Source of the DNA: Novosphingobium pokkalii
GTDB taxonomy: Bacteria > Pseudomonadota > Alphaproteobacteria > Sphingomonadales > Sphingomonadaceae
Reading direction: 5' to 3'
DNA length: 64,000 nt
NCBI RefSeq assembly: GCF_014652855.1
Contig: NZ_BMZP01000012.1
Coordinates: forward strand, 62,001 to 126,000
This document shows positions 62,995 through 64,000 of the stretch, piece by piece; the first letter of the stretch is position 1; each line of letters opens with the position of its first letter. Both the position numbers and the translations under genes were made by a program. A model generated the notes under the pieces. The model was not told where the DNA came from. It searched no databases and saw only the letters and a program-made list of their open reading frames with translations.

Positions 62995-64000
62995 TCAGCC
63001 CCGATAGGCCGTCGCGTCATGGTTCGGATCTTCGCTGGTTGAATCCGCCACGTCCGGCACGCCTTCCTGCTTGGCGTGCGCCCGGACTTCGGCGGTTCGC
63101 TCCCCGATCTCCTTGGCGAAAATATCGAGCATAGTGGCGCCAGCAGGCATGGCGGCAACCTCCTCCACGGCAGCAGGCAATTCGCGCAGCAGCCTCGCGG
63201 TCACCTGCTCAACGCGCTGGATCGTACCCCGCGCGGCAAGGCCAGCGGCATCAGCCATACGGCGCCAGTGGCGGCCATAGATATGGCGCCCACGCCGCTG
63301 GCCGCCGATGGCCTGCGCATGGTTCTGCGTGATGTTCACCCAGGCGAGGCCCGACATGAGATCATAGAGCGGCGCCAGTTGGGGAGCACCAGTTCCAAGC
63401 AGGATCGAATAATTCTTGGCGTGCGAATCCACATTGCCGATGGCGATGTTGAAGATCACCGCATCAAGCAGGCGGGTGATGTCGCGTGCCGTCATATGCT
63501 GACGCACAAGGGCAATCATGTCGGCAACAGAAGGCCCGCGGGTACCGGTGCCGTTGAACTCATACTTCGCGGCGGGCGCCCGACCCAGAGCCTGGCAGAA
63601 ATCCTCCTGATGCAGACGGCGAACAGCCCTGCCGGTGCCAGCCCGGTCATAACGCTCAACCAGCAGGTAGCTGCGGCTACCGGCCACGCCCGTCGTCACC
63701 GGCGCGACATTCAGGCCAATGCGGCGGGCCAGCATCATGCACAAAGCCTCATTCTGCACACTGCCGAGCAGGCGCGGATTGTCGGGCTTGAGGATATGCG
63801 TCGATGGCGCGCCGTTGGTGGGCACGGCGATTTGCTCGTCGATGATGGCAACAGGCAGCTTCTCCTGCGCGCCGGCTAGGCTCATCGAAACACCATCCTC
63901 GCCCACCAGAAAGGGCCGTGCGGGCAGTTCGTTGAGGATCCGCTCCAAAGCGTCGGCGTCGGGGATCGCGCGATAGGCCGGCTCGCCGCGCGTCGGCTGT
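62995..64000 (-). CDS. hipA: HipA-family serine/threonine kinase (5' end beyond window)
   Basis: About 335 residues are visible, and the frame remains open to position 64000, so the start lies outside. Kinase landmarks: SLAGAQEKLPVA (the SGAQPKL P-loop-like motif), THILKPDNP with the ATP lysine, the catalytic loop GNVDSHAKNYSIL and the metal aspartate in LAPLYDLMSGL. HipA phosphorylates glutamyl-tRNA synthetase in E. coli and causes growth arrest; a HipB antitoxin should be encoded just upstream, outside the window. The C-terminal 50 residues form a Glu/Ala-rich tail. It ends three bases from the HNH gene on the other strand. Confidence 0.88.
   Translation of the reverse strand, partial: QPTRGEPAYRAIPDADALERILNELPARPFLVGEDGVSMSLAGAQEKLPVAIIDEQIAVPTNGAPSTHILKPDNPRLLGSVQNEALCMMLARRIGLNVAPVTTGVAGSRSYLLVERYDRAGTGRAVRRLHQEDFCQALGRAPAAKYEFNGTGTRGPSVADMIALVRQHMTARDITRLLDAVIFNIAIGNVDSHAKNYSILLGTGAPQLAPLYDLMSGLAWVNITQNHAQAIGGQRRGRHIYGRHWRRMADAAGLAARGTIQRVEQVTARLLRELPAAVEEVAAMPAGATMLDIFAKEIGERTAEVRAHAKQEGVPDVADSTSEDPNHDATAYRG

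Noticed and set aside
1..64000. CRISPR arrays, tRNA genes, rRNA genes and complete insertion sequences
   Set aside because: Reading the window showed no regularly spaced repeats, no TTCGAATC-type T-loop with matching arms and no transposase gene; the island edge has no tRNA next to it.

Overview
The window is GC-rich, densely packed bacterial chromosome that reads as an alphaproteobacterium of the order Sphingomonadales, most like Novosphingobium or Sphingobium. I infer this from the gene content: four partner-rich TonB-dependent receptors with Sphingomonas-type signatures, the receptor/tryptophan-halogenase/SapC/DUF6445 neighbourhood, a carotenoid/lignostilbene-type oxygenase, PaoABC-type aldehyde oxidase, and CCCCGGA-CTTGA-TCCGGGG hairpins of the kind common in sphingomonads. 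No rRNA, tRNA, CRISPR array or intact insertion sequence was seen.

Layout. 1-2.8 kb: the start of a nicotinamide phosphoribosyltransferase gene, then a MocR/GntR regulator divergent from an EamA exporter with CTGTAT/ATACAG operator half-sites between them. 2.9-12.8 kb: redox block with a three-subunit molybdenum aldehyde oxidase (paoABC-like, without a Tat leader) followed directly by a catalase-family protein, then an FdhF/YdeP-type molybdoenzyme and a large catalase KatE. 12.9-16.0 kb: a Met-rich secreted protein and a metal-homeostasis node: DmeR (RcnR type) and DmeF (Co/Ni efflux) converge with a NiCoT Ni/Co permease that is cotranscribed with a DUF1289 protein and preceded by a Zur-like palindrome. 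16.1-22.0 kb: TonB receptor, MFS exporter, LysR regulator and M20 amidohydrolase, all on the minus strand.

22.3-30.2 kb: a cell-surface-signalling nutrient locus: ECF sigma factor, FecR anti-sigma factor, a receptor with an STN signalling domain, then a tryptophan-halogenase-like flavoprotein, SapC and DUF6445. 30.2-36.1 kb: LysR regulator, carotenoid oxygenase, an FAD protein and a soluble chemoreceptor with a tandem 90-residue duplication. 36.8-44.0 kb: a fused 5-oxoprolinase divergent from a MarR regulator that heads an overlapping DUF969-DUF979-DUF2891 operon; I read this as an uptake and use system for 5-oxoproline (pyroglutamate) with uncharacterised transporter and accessory proteins. 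44.0-50.0 kb: a secreted GH2 beta-galactosidase with its TonB receptor, beside a decayed GH1 beta-glucosidase fragment. 50.1-55.1 kb: TetR and a divergent NodT-EmrA-EmrB tripartite efflux pump. 55.3-58.6 kb: pyruvate:quinone oxidoreductase (poxB type) translationally coupled to an FMN-dependent glutamate-synthase-like protein.

58.6-64.0 kb is an accessory island with more AT-rich gaps: a 655-residue tyrosine-recombinase-like protein with an N-terminal helix-turn-helix-like region, a GIY-YIG nuclease, an HNH endonuclease and a HipA kinase that runs off the window. The most promising undescribed systems are the DUF969/979/2891 pyroglutamate operon and this recombinase/nuclease/HipA island; the DmeRF/NiCoT node carries the clearest regulatory novelties.
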